This document shows, in pieces, positions 48,691-57,924 of a stretch of DNA of 64,000 nucleotides; the first letter of the stretch is position 1; each line of letters opens with the position of its first letter. Location of the stretch: assembly GCF_022347205.1 (NCBI RefSeq), contig NZ_JAKRNE010000012.1, forward strand, positions 1-64,000. The letters are read 5' to 3'. The DNA is from Corynebacterium sp. ACRPO. GTDB taxonomy: Bacteria > Actinomycetota > Actinomycetes > Mycobacteriales > Mycobacteriaceae. The notes under the pieces were generated by a model. The model saw only the letters and a program-made list of their open reading frames with translations. It made no database searches and was not told where the DNA came from. Position numbers and translations under genes: made by a program.

Positions 48691-49794
48691 TCAAGACATC
48701 AGCTGCCGCAATCGCTGCCCCATTATCCGCCACGTCCAATTCTCTTCTACATGGCGACGCCCCGCCTGCCCCATGTGAAGCCTACGCTGCGGGTCGGCCA
48801 AGAGAGCTTTCAACGCTCCAGCTAGTTCCGGCACAGATCCGCCCTTGACGACGACCCCCGTCTCCCCTGTCACCGTCTCTGGTGCACCACCGGAGTCTCC
48901 GGCAACAACTGGCAAGCCGCACGCCTGCGCCTCCAAATAGACGATGCCCAAGCCCTCGACGTCTAGCCCTCCGCCACGGGTGCGTGCCGGCATGGCAAAA
49001 ACATCCGCTGCGTGCAAAGCAGTCTCAATGCTTTCCGCTTCCTGAATCACTGAGTCTGGACAGTAGATTTCCGCCAATTGTTCTAAAGCCGCGCGGTAGC
49101 GTCCGCGCCCAATAAGTAGGAGCTGTGCATCCGGAAATTCTTCACGCACGAGAGGCATAGCGCGTAGAAGCTGATCCTGCCCCTTGCGTGGAACGAACCG
49201 CGAAATGCAGACGATGGTCGGCCCGCTGACTCCGAACTCTGCCTTTGCCGCTGCACGTTGCTCCGGCGTGGCTGGAGAAAGGCCCTCCACACTCACTCCG
49301 GAAGGCAGGTGCTCCCAGCACGGGTTCGGTCCAAATGGTCGACGCAACCGACGCAGGGTGTAGTCGGAGATATAGGTAATCACATCAGCATAGTCACCAA
49401 TGCGGCGCAGGCACTGCCGAGCAACGGGCACCATTGACCACCCCACTTCGTGCCCGTGCGTCGTAGCTACTACACGGGTCGCCCCCGCCTCTTTTGCAGC
49501 CTTGCCCATCAAAGCAAGGGGCGCGGCTGCACCAAACCAGACGATGTCAATATTTTCTGTGCGGATGATCTCCTGCATCCGACGAACCGTGGCAAGCGTC
49601 GGCAACATCACCCGGCGAGGCCAGCGGATGACCTTGTAGTCCACCGCGGCATCGAATTCCGCCGGTGATTCCTGGGTTGAGGCAAAGACTACGACATCGC
49701 GCGGATCTAAGGTTGCTACGAAATCGCGCAGGTAAGACTGAATCCCGCCAATCTTGGGCGGAAAGTCATTAGTTACCAGCAGAACGCGGGCCAC
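48691..49794 (-). CDS. pimB: GDP-mannose-dependent PIM mannosyltransferase PimB
   Basis: A 367-residue GT4 glycosyltransferase with a GT-B fold. The N-terminal NDFPPKIGGIQSYLRDF, and the donor site ISRFVPRKGQDQLLRA and RTRGGGLDVEGLGIVYLEAQ (the E-x7-E motif in EGLGIVYLE) are complete. PimB adds the second mannose to phosphatidylinositol mannoside at the cytoplasmic face, before the lipid passes to MptA. The GTG start lies directly after the stop of the upstream NlpC/P60 gene (TAAGTG), so they are likely coupled. Confidence 0.92.
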   Translation of the reverse strand: MARVLLVTNDFPPKIGGIQSYLRDFVATLDPRDVVVFASTQESPAEFDAAVDYKVIRWPRRVMLPTLATVRRMQEIIRTENIDIVWFGAAAPLALMGKAAKEAGATRVVATTHGHEVGWSMVPVARQCLRRIGDYADVITYISDYTLRRLRRPFGPNPCWEHLPSGVSVEGLSPATPEQRAAAKAEFGVSGPTIVCISRFVPRKGQDQLLRAMPLVREEFPDAQLLLIGRGRYRAALEQLAEIYCPDSVIQEAESIETALHAADVFAMPARTRGGGLDVEGLGIVYLEAQACGLPVVAGDSGGAPETVTGETGVVVKGGSVPELAGALKALLADPQRRLHMGQAGRRHVEENWTWRIMGQRLRQLMS

Positions 49795-50838
49795 TTAGTA
49801 CCGCGCCGTTCCGGTAATCGGCATAGATTTCAACGGCACCACCTGAACGGGCACGCCATAGGTAGAGGCATGGACTACCTGACCATTACCGATATACATG
49901 CCGACGTGAGTTACGCCAGGGTAATAACCCACGATATCGCCCGGCTGTAGGTCTTCCAACGGTACCGATGTGCCACCTGCAATCTGAGCCTGCGATGTAC
50001 GCGGAATGGACTTACCAATCTGCTGATACGCCCAGAACATCAATCCAGAGCAGTCGAACTGGTCGGGTCCAGCCGCACCCCAGCCATATGGGGCGCCCAG
50101 CTTCGACAAGGCAGCCGAGACAGCACCATCAGCTACCTCCCCCAGATCCATATCCGGCTTATCAGATCCGCCGAATTGGCCTTCCCAGGCCTCGCGCTGC
50201 TGTTCATCGAGAGCGTCCACCTGCTTCTCGATGTCCTTTTGCTGCTTTTCCAACTCCTCCTTTTCCTTGAGAAGCTCCTCGCGCTGCTCTTCCAGCGCCT
50301 TCTTTTCCTCGCGCACCTTCGCGGCGGCATCGGCAGCCTTATGCTTTTGCTCTTCCGCCATGGAAGCGGCATTAGCCTTTGCATCAAGAGTGCGCTGGGC
50401 CTTGCGGGAAAGCGCGCCGAGGTAGCCCATGCGCTCTACGGCATCGGAAGGATCTTCTGCAGCCAAAGCTCCAGACACTGCCGAACGGGAATCACCGCGG
50501 TAGCGCGACTGTGCGATGCCATTGACACGGTCCTGCTGGGTGGAAACATCCCCCTTCGCATCGTCCGCCCGCGTTTGTGCCTCAGCGGCGGCCTGCTCGG
50601 ATTCAGCAACCTCAGCCTGCTTCACCTCAAGCTTGACCTCGAGCTCTTTTACTTCTTCGTTCTTGGCAGAAACTTTGCGCGCAACTTCTCCTACGCGCTC
50701 CACCAAGGCGTCTACATTTTCGGTGGCACTCTCCTGTTGTGGAGCGGCCTCCTGCGCAACAACCTGCGAAATCCCAGAAACCGACGTAACAGCAAGAGCC
50801 GCTGCAAGTGCAGCTGCAGGAAGTACTCGTTTAGACAC
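49795..50838 (-). CDS. NlpC/P60 peptidoglycan hydrolase with coiled coil (RipC type)
   Basis: A 347-residue secreted enzyme. A signal peptide with a likely cleavage after SQVVAQEA precedes a long charged coiled coil (about 35-205, with EELLKEKEELEKQQKDIEK), which in this class masks the active site. The NlpC/P60 domain (about 235-347) has the catalytic Cys in DCSGLMFWAYQQIG, the His in VTHVGMYIG and a third His in VVHASTYG. It cleaves D-Glu to meso-DAP bonds in stem peptides at division. The start is GTG. Next to a smaller homologue, as in C. glutamicum. Confidence 0.93.
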   Translation of the reverse strand: MSKRVLPAAALAAALAVTSVSGISQVVAQEAAPQQESATENVDALVERVGEVARKVSAKNEEVKELEVKLEVKQAEVAESEQAAAEAQTRADDAKGDVSTQQDRVNGIAQSRYRGDSRSAVSGALAAEDPSDAVERMGYLGALSRKAQRTLDAKANAASMAEEQKHKAADAAAKVREEKKALEEQREELLKEKEELEKQQKDIEKQVDALDEQQREAWEGQFGGSDKPDMDLGEVADGAVSAALSKLGAPYGWGAAGPDQFDCSGLMFWAYQQIGKSIPRTSQAQIAGGTSVPLEDLQPGDIVGYYPGVTHVGMYIGNGQVVHASTYGVPVQVVPLKSMPITGTARY

Positions 50839-50912
50839 GTAAGGACCCTTAGACTAAGAAATTTAAAAATCGTACTAACTATAGCGGGTTTTACCCCCTG
50901 ATGCACGACAAA

Positions 50913-50935
50913 GCCCTCCCCGCGAAGGGGAGGGC
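50913..50935 (-). terminator. Terminator after the smaller NlpC/P60 gene
   Basis: A 9-bp GC stem, GCCCTCCCC with GGGGAGGGC, with a 5-base loop. On the minus strand it is followed by TTTGTC. It separates the two NlpC/P60 genes. Confidence 0.8.
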
Positions 50936-50950
50936 AAGATCCGCCGCCAC

Positions 50951-51580
50951 TTAGAAGCGAACTGCGGAGTGAATCGGCATGTAGTTCAGGTCGCGCTCCT
51001 GAACCGGCACGCCGGAGTTAAGGGCGTCGATGATGGTGCCGTGGCCGGTGTAGATACCAACGTGGGAAGCGCCACCGTAGTAAGCGATGATGTCACCCGG
51101 CTGCAGCTGATCCAGGGATACCGGGGTACCGGCGGCAGCCTGTGCCTGAGAGGTACGCGGGATCTCCTTGCCAGCCTGAGCGTATGCCCAGCTGGTCAGA
51201 CCGGAGCAGTCGAAAGCGTTCGGGCCAGCGGCGCCGTATACGTACGGAGAACCGATGACGGAGCGGGCTGCTGCCAGTGCCTTCTGGCCAACGGTCTGCT
51301 GTGCCGGAGCGGCCTGCTTGTGGCCAGCTGCTGCGTAGTTGGTGTTCTGCTGGTTAGAAACCTGACCCAGGGACGGAACGTAGCGGTCAATGTTCGGCAC
51401 CTGGTCAATGTTCGGGACGTTTTCCAGACCTGCTACCTCAAAGCGGTAGTCGGTATTAGGTACGACGACCTCTGCTGCCTGTGCGACGCCCGGTGCGACG
51501 ACTGCTGCGGTTGCAGCCAGTGCTGCAGTAGATGCGATGCGACGGGTGTTCTTAATGCCCTGACGACGGTGCTGTGCCAT
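50951..51580 (-). CDS. NlpC/P60 peptidoglycan hydrolase
   Basis: A 209-residue secreted hydrolase. A twin-basic signal peptide (HRRQGIKNTRRI) ends at about residue 35 (AQAAE). A short low-complexity part with repeats VPNIDQVPNIDRYVPSL follows, then the NlpC/P60 domain (about 100-209): Cys in DCSGLTSWAYAQAG, His in ASHVGIYTG. It lacks the coiled-coil inhibitor of its neighbour. A structured leader of about 130 bp precedes the ATG, with GGAG at 8 bases from it. Likely trims stem peptides during growth or division. Confidence 0.93.
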   Translation of the reverse strand: MAQHRRQGIKNTRRIASTAALAATAAVVAPGVAQAAEVVVPNTDYRFEVAGLENVPNIDQVPNIDRYVPSLGQVSNQQNTNYAAAGHKQAAPAQQTVGQKALAAARSVIGSPYVYGAAGPNAFDCSGLTSWAYAQAGKEIPRTSQAQAAAGTPVSLDQLQPGDIIAYYGGASHVGIYTGHGTIIDALNSGVPVQERDLNYMPIHSAVRF

Positions 51581-51589
51581 GAGTAAAAC

Positions 51590-51720
51590 TCCAAATCTTC
51601 CTGCGCGCCTACTTCCCTAATAAAGGAAGCTCTGACCCTGGGGGACTAGCGTTCGTTGGGAATCCGTTCCTTTAGGATTTCCTCCACTCGGCCCCTCAGT
51701 AGGAAGGGCCAGATGCGGCG
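51590..51720 (-). promoter_or_regulatory. Structured leader, possible c-di-AMP (ydaO) riboswitch
   Basis: The leader RNA can fold into at least three helices: GGCCC with GGGCC (51706-51710 with 51690-51694), AATCC with GGATT (51675-51679 with 51661-51665), and a CTTCC/GGAAG stem nearer the gene. The segment AATCC-TAAA-GGAACGG and the later GTCAGAGC...GTAGGC resemble parts of the ydaO family, which in actinobacteria often precedes NlpC/P60 genes. The match is by memory and incomplete. A different structured leader is possible. Confidence 0.4.
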
Positions 51721-52460
51721 CTGTAATTCTTCTGTTTAGATTGAGCACCTTTTCGGGCGGTAACTCAATGTCTCGAATAGGTTACGAAATCATTACAAGC
51801 AATGTCCATTCGCGACACCAAAGTAACGTTTGTTATCGCTTCGTTACCTTCCGTTGACCTTGCCGAGATTTAACCTCCATATGGATGCTAGCACCCGCCA
51901 GAATCCACCGCCTCGAGACCATAAGCAGCACAAATGACAGCGGATGCCGGACATCCGACCAAGAAGTGTCCTCACTAAGAGTAAGCTTAACAATTAAGAC
52001 TTTTCTAATTTGTGACTTTCAACACTACGCCATTTTGACAGTCCCTCCTCCCCCACGATGTCACTCCTTTAACGCACGTCTAGAGCCTCGCTTTCATCAC
52101 GACGGCGCCCCGCTTTGCCACCCTTCCTTGCGGTCGTTTTAGCTAAACCGCTTCTTGAAGCCCCAAAGGCACTCAAGCGACGAGCGCAGCGTACCTCTAG
52201 ACAATAAAGCCTTTCGGCATGCACACCCACCTGAGCCCACGCACTAGGCTCCTGAAACTGTAAAGCACGACAAAACCGCAAACTATCGACAATCCGCGCA
52301 CCAGAACATGTACTAAACCGGCTGCACAACAAGCTTCAGCAGTTCTTCAGATGCTTCTAGATTCATAAATACTCACAGGCACGCAACAGCTCCCCTTCAA
52401 CAACTCCTGTAGCAGCCAGAAGGATGAGGACTGGGGTCGGAATCTATCTGTACATACGCA
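51721..52460. other. Long intergenic region without a clear gene
   Basis: About 740 bp between the NlpC/P60 leader and the qcrB terminator. It must hold the NlpC/P60 promoter near its left end. The rest is of lower G+C than the coding DNA around it. Short open frames at 51885-52142 (+) and 52069-52332 (-) have no family character, no good ribosome site and poor codon bias. I see no transposase remnant, tRNA or CRISPR. Confidence 0.5.
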
Positions 52461-52497
52461 AACCGCCCTTGCTCCTTCAGCAGGAGCAAGGGCGGTT
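52461..52497 (-). terminator. Terminator of the ctaE-qcrCAB operon
   Basis: A 16-bp perfect stem (AACCGCCCTTGCTCCT with AGGAGCAAGGGCGGTT) with a 5-base loop, just after qcrB. The trailing U run on the minus strand is short. Confidence 0.85.
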
Positions 52498-52534
52498 CTG
52501 TGAGCGCGTTTCGAGTAATCCTCAGGAAAAGCGG

Positions 52535-54157
52535 CTAAATGCGGCCGTTTTCCTCGTCCTCACGGCGGTTAGCCTCGTTGAGGCGGCGGAACATCTCCGC
52601 TTCCTCGTCGTGGTTATCCGAGTGGATTTCGTGCACTCGGTGCATGAGGGCCGAATCATCAGGGCTGAAGGTGCCCTGGGTCTCGGAGTCAGCGAGTCCG
52701 AGGTGGTTCAGCTGCTTCGGCACCTGAGCGCCTGCATACTCGAGCGGAACCGGGTGGCCTTCGGCATCAACCGGGCCGAGCGGCTGGTGAACCTCGATGA
52801 AGGCACCATTCGGCATCTGCTTGATAACGCCGGTTTCAATACCGTGCTCGAGAACCTCCCGGTCAGAGCGCTGCAAACCAACGCAAATGCGGTAGGTCAT
52901 GAAGTACGCAATCGGAGGAAGCACGATGAGGCCGATACGACCAACCCAGGTCATAGCGTTCAGCGAAATCTGGAAGAAGTGTGCCACGTGGTCGTTACCA
53001 CCGGACAGGGTGACCAGCAGGAAGAACACGATGGCAGCAGCGCCGATAGCGGAGCGGGTAGGAACATCGCGCGGACGCTGCAGCAGGTTGTGGTGTGCAT
53101 CGTCACCGGTGAACTTCTTCTCCAAGAACGGGTACGCCATTAGCAGGACGACCATGAGGCCACACAGCAGAGCTACCCAGAACGCGGAAGGAATGGTGTA
53201 GTTGCCAATGTAGAGTTCCCAAGCCGGCATGACACGGGCAACACCATCAGTCCACAGCATGTAAATATCCGGCTGAGAACCAGCGGAAACCTGGGATGGG
53301 TTATAAGGTCCAAGTGTCCAGATGGCGTTGATGGTCAGCAGACCAGACATCAGCGCCAGTACGCCAGCAACCATCATGCCCATACCAATAGCCTTGGTGG
53401 CGAAGACCGGCATAATGCGGACGCCAACGACGTTGTTCTCCGCACGGCCCGGTCCAGGGAACTGGGTGTGCTTCTGGAACCAAACCATAATCAGGTGGGC
53501 TGCAATCAGGCCAAGGATGATGCCCGGAATAACCAGAACGTGCAGGATGTAGAAACGATCCAGCATCAGGTCGGACGGGAAGTCACCGCTAAAGATTGCC
53601 CAGTGCAGCCAGGTGCCGATAATCGGCAGACCCAGGATGATGGCGGACATGATTCGCAGACCAACACCGGAAAGCAGGTCATCCGGCAGGGAGTAACCAA
53701 GGAAGCCCTCGATCATGCCCAGCAGGATAAGTGCGCAACCGATAATCCAGTTTGCTTCACGCGGACGACGGAACGCGCCAGTGAAGAAGATACGCAGCAT
53801 GTGCGCAACCATGGACATCATGAACAGCAGAGCTGCCCAGTGGTGCATCTGGCGCACGAACAAGCCACCACGAACTTCAAAAGAGATATCCAGCGCGGTG
53901 GCGTATGCGCGGGACATTTCTACACCATTAAGCGGTGCATAGGTGCCGTCGTAAATGACCTTGGTGATGGACGGGTCGAAGAACAGCGCCAGGTAGATAC
54001 CGGTCAGTACAAGAATGATGAAGCTGTATAGCGCCATCTCACCAAGCATGAAGGACCAGTGGGTCGGAAAGACCTTGTTCAGCTGAGTCCTCAACACGCC
54101 GGCGGCGCTATAGCGCTCATCCATGTTGTTGCCCATTTGGGCGAGTTTATTGCTCAT
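52535..54157 (-). CDS. qcrB: Cytochrome bc1 complex cytochrome b subunit
   Basis: A 540-residue polytopic subunit with two b hemes. The heme-binding helices show [21 protein letters not shown] (His pairs) and [10 protein letters not shown] and a later [21 protein letters not shown] (cut here as [16 protein letters not shown]). The quinol-site motif typically PEWY is present in the modified form [12 protein letters not shown]-terminal cytoplasmic extension is typical for actinobacteria. It forms the bc1-aa3 supercomplex with QcrA, QcrC and the Cta proteins. It overlaps qcrA by one base (TAATG). Confidence 0.96.
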   Translation of the reverse strand: MSNKLAQMGNNMDERYSAAGVLRTQLNKVFPTHWSFMLGEMALYSFIILVLTGIYLALFFDPSITKVIYDGTYAPLNGVEMSRAYATALDISFEVRGGLFVRQMHHWAALLFMMSMVAHMLRIFFTGAFRRPREANWIIGCALILLGMIEGFLGYSLPDDLLSGVGLRIMSAIILGLPIIGTWLHWAIFSGDFPSDLMLDRFYILHVLVIPGIILGLIAAHLIMVWFQKHTQFPGPGRAENNVVGVRIMPVFATKAIGMGMMVAGVLALMSGLLTINAIWTLGPYNPSQVSAGSQPDIYMLWTDGVARVMPAWELYIGNYTIPSAFWVALLCGLMVVLLMAYPFLEKKFTGDDAHHNLLQRPRDVPTRSAIGAAAIVFFLLVTLSGGNDHVAHFFQISLNAMTWVGRIGLIVLPPIAYFMTYRICVGLQRSDREVLEHGIETGVIKQMPNGAFIEVHQPLGPVDAEGHPVPLEYAGAQVPKQLNHLGLADSETQGTFSPDDSALMHRVHEIHSDNHDEEAEMFRRLNEANRREDEENGRI

Positions 54158-55377
54158 TATGACTTACGCTCCCAGAATGCCGGGCCGACAGGCTCAATGA
54201 AGTTGCCCTGTGCAACGAGGTAGCCCTCGTCATCCACCGTGATAGGCAGCTGTGGCAGTGCGCGGGCAGCCGGGCCGAAGACCGGCTTACCGTACTGCAA
54301 AGCGTCGAACTGCGACTGGTGGCACGGGCACAGGATTCGGTTGGTCTGCGCCTCATACAGAGAGGTCGGGCAACCGATGTGGGTACAGATCTTGGAGTAG
54401 GCGTAGTAATCGCCGTGGTGGAAGTCTTCCTGACCTTCGCGCTCGATTGCCTTCTGAGCGTCGTTGTGACGCAGGCGAATCAGCATGACCGCATTGCGGT
54501 TGCCGTGAATCGAGTGCATGTGGTGCTCGTAGACATCGCGCTCGGCATCGTACTTGTCGCCATCGTTAACGTCTTCTTCTGCCAGCGGGAAGACGGTCTC
54601 CATGCCGCCTGCCGCCAGATCCTCCGGGCGCACACGAACCAAGCGGGTAACACCCTTGGTGCTGTAGTGCTCACCGGTTTCGCCAGAGTGCTTCTCGGCA
54701 ATAGTACCGGTGTCGCGGGCCAGGTAAAGCTTGACACCTTCATTGTGCAGGGTCCAACCGGAAGTCCACAGGGTGCCGTCGCCGGCATAGTTCATATTGT
54801 GGCGAACCTTCCAAGGGTTCTTGATTGCGCCACCAAGCGGAGCAATCACGGTTAGACCGAACAGAACGCCGGCGCCGCCCAGCAGACCCTGAACGGTCTT
54901 GCGGCGACCAAGAGTCGAGGTCTTCCAAGAATCGTTCAGAAGGGCGGTCAGGGTACGGCGGTCAACCTCTTCGGAAGGACCATCGTGACGACGCTGAACG
55001 GAGATCTCCTCCGGGAGAATCTTCTTAACGTACTGGACGATGGCGATGCCCAAGCCACAAATTGCGAGGGCTGCAGTAATACCTAGCAACGGAGTGTAGA
55101 GAGTGTGCCAAATGTGGCCCTCCTCCCCCAGCTGCTTGTACTGCCACGGCCAGAACAGGTAAACGCCAAGGAATCCAAGGCCGCCGATGACGGACAGGAA
55201 CAACCAGATAGCAACGTTACGTCCAGCGCGCTTTTCTGCTGGGTCGCCTTCGACTGGGAAACGCTCCTTGCGGAACGCAACGGTGACGTCGTCGAGCTCG
55301 GTACCAAGAGCAGCGAGTTCATCGTTGCTCATCTTGTCGAGCTCAGCGTTAGTGTAATTCTTCTTCACATTGCTCAT
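54157..55377 (-). CDS. qcrA: Rieske iron-sulfur subunit of cytochrome bc1
   Basis: A 406-residue actinobacterial Rieske protein with three membrane helices (about 60-80, 95-118, 160-182) and an exposed Rieske domain. The cluster ligands are CTHIGC and CPCH, near residues 332-350. It carries electrons from quinol to the c hemes of QcrC. ATG 55377 is chosen since it overlaps the qcrC stop by 4 bp and matches the family N-terminus [16 protein letters not shown]; the frame is open 11 codons further. Confidence 0.96.
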   Translation of the reverse strand: MSNVKKNYTNAELDKMSNDELAALGTELDDVTVAFRKERFPVEGDPAEKRAGRNVAIWLFLSVIGGLGFLGVYLFWPWQYKQLGEEGHIWHTLYTPLLGITAALAICGLGIAIVQYVKKILPEEISVQRRHDGPSEEVDRRTLTALLNDSWKTSTLGRRKTVQGLLGGAGVLFGLTVIAPLGGAIKNPWKVRHNMNYAGDGTLWTSGWTLHNEGVKLYLARDTGTIAEKHSGETGEHYSTKGVTRLVRVRPEDLAAGGMETVFPLAEEDVNDGDKYDAERDVYEHHMHSIHGNRNAVMLIRLRHNDAQKAIEREGQEDFHHGDYYAYSKICTHIGCPTSLYEAQTNRILCPCHQSQFDALQYGKPVFGPAARALPQLPITVDDEGYLVAQGNFIEPVGPAFWERKS

Positions 55378-56258
55378 GAGCGCGATCCAATCCACATAGC
55401 GGCAGCGCACAGGGCGCTAATGCCGATGATCCACATTGCCAGGCCTTCCGCTACTGGGCCGAGACCACCAAGGTCCCAACCTGCTGGGGAAGGAGTTTCC
55501 TTTGCAGACTTGAGGTAGGCAATAATGTCCTTCTTCTCGTCTGCGGTCAGCTGGCGGTCAGAGAACTTAGGCATGTTCTGCGGGCCGGTCAGCATAGCCT
55601 GGTAGATCTCCTGCTCACTTGCCGGAGCCAGCTCCGGAGCGAACTTACCGGAAGACAGTGCGCCGCCCTGGCCGGTGAAGTTGTGGCAGGATGCGCAGTT
55701 CATGCGGAAGAGCTCGGAGCCCTTCGCTATGTCTTCTGCCTGGATTTCGCCGTTATAGTTAGCACCACGCAGCGATTCTTGGGCAACGCTTCCGTCATCG
55801 TTGTAGACAATGTCAGCGCCGCCGCCGTTGGCTGCAACATATGCAGCCAACGCCAGAGTCTGCTGCTCAGTGTAGCGGGGAGCCTTACGCTCTGCCTGTG
55901 CGTCGTTAGACATCATCGGCATACGGCCGGAGTGCACCTGGAAGTACACGGAACCAGCACCGACACCAACGAGGGACGGACCGCGACCTTCGATGCCCTG
56001 CAGATTGGCACCGTGGCAGGTGATACAAGCGGTGTCATAGATGTCCTTACCCTCTTGGACGAGGGCTTGGTCATCTTTTTCCGCCGTGGCGACCTGTGCG
56101 TCCGGGGTCAAGGCAGAAGCCAAGACGCCCGCACCGGACAGGCCAATCGCCAAAGCGAAGCCACCGGCAAGGGTGCGCTTCGCCTTGCGGCGACGGCGGG
56201 TCTTCTTAGCCGCCGCAGTGGTCTGCTCCACTGCCACGGACTGCGAATTGTTATCCAT
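55374..56258 (-). CDS. qcrC: Diheme cytochrome c subunit of bc1
   Basis: A 294-residue diheme c-type cytochrome. A basic N-terminus and first helix (about 30-52) are followed by two heme-binding sites CITCH and CASCH in separate c domains, with axial Met in SGRMPMM and QNMPKFS. A C-terminal helix (about 265-290) anchors it. It replaces a soluble cytochrome c between bc1 and aa3 in actinobacteria. Two consecutive ATG codons exist; the second (56258) is better spaced from AAGGA. Confidence 0.95.
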   Translation of the reverse strand: MDNNSQSVAVEQTTAAAKKTRRRRKAKRTLAGGFALAIGLSGAGVLASALTPDAQVATAEKDDQALVQEGKDIYDTACITCHGANLQGIEGRGPSLVGVGAGSVYFQVHSGRMPMMSNDAQAERKAPRYTEQQTLALAAYVAANGGGADIVYNDDGSVAQESLRGANYNGEIQAEDIAKGSELFRMNCASCHNFTGQGGALSSGKFAPELAPASEQEIYQAMLTGPQNMPKFSDRQLTADEKKDIIAYLKSAKETPSPAGWDLGGLGPVAEGLAMWIIGISALCAAAMWIGSRS

Positions 56259-56314
56259 CATTTTCCTTTAGATAACTCGAACACGGGAGGACTGTTTGGG
56301 GATCTTGGCCAGTG

Positions 56315-56926
56315 CTACTGAACCAAGTAAATAACGGTGAAAACGCCGATCCACACAACGTCAACGAAGTGCCAGTAGTAGGACACTGCCATTGCTGCGG
56401 TCGCCTGTGCCGGCGTGAACTTGGACTTAGCAACGCGCGCGAGAATGATTGCAAAAGAAATCAGGCCCGCGGTCACGTGCGCAGCGTGGAAGCCGGTGAT
56501 GATATAGAACACCGAGCCAAAGACGCTGGCCTGGACAGTCACACCTGCGTGAATCAACTCGGCCCACTCGAACGCCATGATGCCCAAGAACACAACGCCT
56601 AGCACTAGCGTCACGGTGTACCAGAGTCGAAGCTTGTAAACGTCACCCCTTTCTGCGGCAAACACGCCGAACTGCGAGGTCACAGAAGAAGAAATCAGCA
56701 CTGCCGTAATGAGGAAACCCATGGGCAGGTTGATATGGGCGGTGTGCTCCGCCCAATCGCCTTCCTGACCGTTTGCTCGCGAGGTAAACCACATCGCGAA
56801 CAGTCCGGCAAAGAACATCAATTCCTGAGACAGGAACACGATGGTGCCCACGCTGACCATATTGGGTCGGTTCAGCGAGGCAGCACGTGGTGCTGTCATA
56901 CCTTGGTTAGAAACTACGCTCGTCAC
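56315..56926 (-). CDS. ctaE: Cytochrome aa3 oxidase subunit III
   Basis: A 203-residue polytopic subunit III with five helices. It starts VTSVVSNQGMTAP and NRPNMVSVGTIVFLSQELMFF, and its Glu-rich helix, HAAHVTAGLISF and the final YYWHFVDVVWIGVFTVIYLVQ (given as YYWHFVDVVWIG) are typical. The open frame runs 59 codons further upstream, but with no family similarity. The GTG at 56926 is preceded at 7 bp by CATAAT, so the start is inferred to be leaderless. First gene of ctaE-qcrC-qcrA-qcrB. Confidence 0.94.
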   Translation of the reverse strand: MTSVVSNQGMTAPRAASLNRPNMVSVGTIVFLSQELMFFAGLFAMWFTSRANGQEGDWAEHTAHINLPMGFLITAVLISSSVTSQFGVFAAERGDVYKLRLWYTVTLVLGVVFLGIMAFEWAELIHAGVTVQASVFGSVFYIITGFHAAHVTAGLISFAIILARVAKSKFTPAQATAAMAVSYYWHFVDVVWIGVFTVIYLVQ

Positions 56927-56933
56927 AGTGGCT

Positions 56934-56962
56934 ATTATGGCTGTTCTGGGCGCTAAAGTCAC
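56934..56962 (-). promoter_or_regulatory. Leaderless promoter of ctaE-qcrCAB
   Basis: On the minus strand GTGACT and CATAAT are 17 bp apart, and the GTG start of ctaE is 7 bp after the -10. Match to the consensus is four of six and five of six. Inferred by eye. Confidence 0.6.
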
Positions 56963-57406
56963 CTCGATTCCCCCCGCTTTCTCTATTCGTTTTTGATACT
57001 TCATCCAGCGAACGTTCAGCTCGCGAGGGCCAAAAACAATATTCCTCCAAACGGGAACTTTTTGCCCCGCTTTCCGACGCCCCATTGATGCAGGTGACAC
57101 CACCAGCTGGGCCCTACCTTGAAATTCCTAAGCACCCCAGACGCCTGCGGCCCACACTTGTCGATGCGCCAATTAGCGCACCCGATGCCAGTCATCCAGA
57201 GAGATAAATCACATTCCACGAGCCCCCTAAACGCCCAGCTTTACAACTTTCGAACGACCCCCGCTAAAATCGGCTTCTACGTGCCAGAATGCAGAAGAAG
57301 ACTAGTCGACAATACGTCACACAGTCAGGTGTCACTCCCCCACCGGCAAAACTTTTCAGAAATCTCGGGAACTTTATGACGCGACAGACGACGCTGGATC
57401 GCCAAA
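56963..57406. other. Non-coding gap between ctaE and ctaF
   Basis: About 440 bp with the ctaE promoter on its left edge and the ctaF terminator on its right. A frame at 57119-57379 (+) is open but shows no protein-like pattern. I see nothing else. Confidence 0.45.
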
Positions 57407-57435
57407 GCCCTCCTAGCCATGATGGCTAGGAGGGC
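57407..57435 (-). terminator. Terminator of ctaC-ctaF
   Basis: A 12-bp stem GCCCTCCTAGCC with GGCTAGGAGGGC and an ATGAT loop, about 40 bp after the ctaF stop. On the minus strand only TTT follows. Confidence 0.7.
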
Positions 57436-57473
57436 GGAGAAGTTTTAGGCAGGGATTCCTTTACATCGAGGAA

Positions 57474-57905
57474 TTAGTGTTTTTCCTTCGGTAGGCCGTA
57501 CTGCAGGGACAGGCCGGTGCAGGCCGCGATGAGGCAGACAGCGCCGAGGGCAATCAGCCAGAAGTAGAGGAAAATGATTCCCAAGCCGAGGAGACCAATG
57601 GCGCCAGTCATAGCCAGCGGCCAGATGGAGCCTGGGGAGAAGAAACCAAGGATACCAGCGGCATCTTCAGTTTCTGCCTCTTCCCAATCCTCTGGCAGGA
57701 CGTCACTGCGGTCATCAGTGAAGTGAAGGTAAGCACCCAGCATCATGCACAGCAGGAAGGCGAGGAACATGCCGACGATGCCAACCCACTCGGCACCGTA
57801 GAGGTAGCCGTCGTCCTTAACGAAGGTGACGCCGAAGATATAGACAATCAGCGAGACAAGAAGGTACGTCGCGATTGAGTAAAAGACTTTCGATGTTGCA
57901 CGCAT
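57474..57905 (-). CDS. ctaF: Cytochrome aa3 oxidase subunit IV (CtaF)
   Basis: A 143-residue actinobacterial subunit IV with four hydrophobic segments in two pairs (about 7-27, 37-57, 88-105, 107-129). The loop with [13 protein letters not shown] and the [13 protein letters not shown] segment are typical of CtaF. It stabilises the supercomplex. It follows ctaC by 19 bp in the same operon. ATG start. Confidence 0.92.
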   Translation of the reverse strand: MRATSKVFYSIATYLLVSLIVYIFGVTFVKDDGYLYGAEWVGIVGMFLAFLLCMMLGAYLHFTDDRSDVLPEDWEEAETEDAAGILGFFSPGSIWPLAMTGAIGLLGLGIIFLYFWLIALGAVCLIAACTGLSLQYGLPKEKH

Positions 57906-57924
57906 TGTGTTGTGTCCTTATCTC

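Noticed and set aside
52069..52332. Minus-strand frame of 87 codons in the gap before qcrB
   Set aside because: Cys/Arg-rich random-looking translation, no ribosome site, no family; left as unexplained.
57119..57379. Plus-strand frame of 86 codons between ctaE and ctaF
   Set aside because: No protein-like pattern, located between a promoter and a terminator of minus-strand genes.
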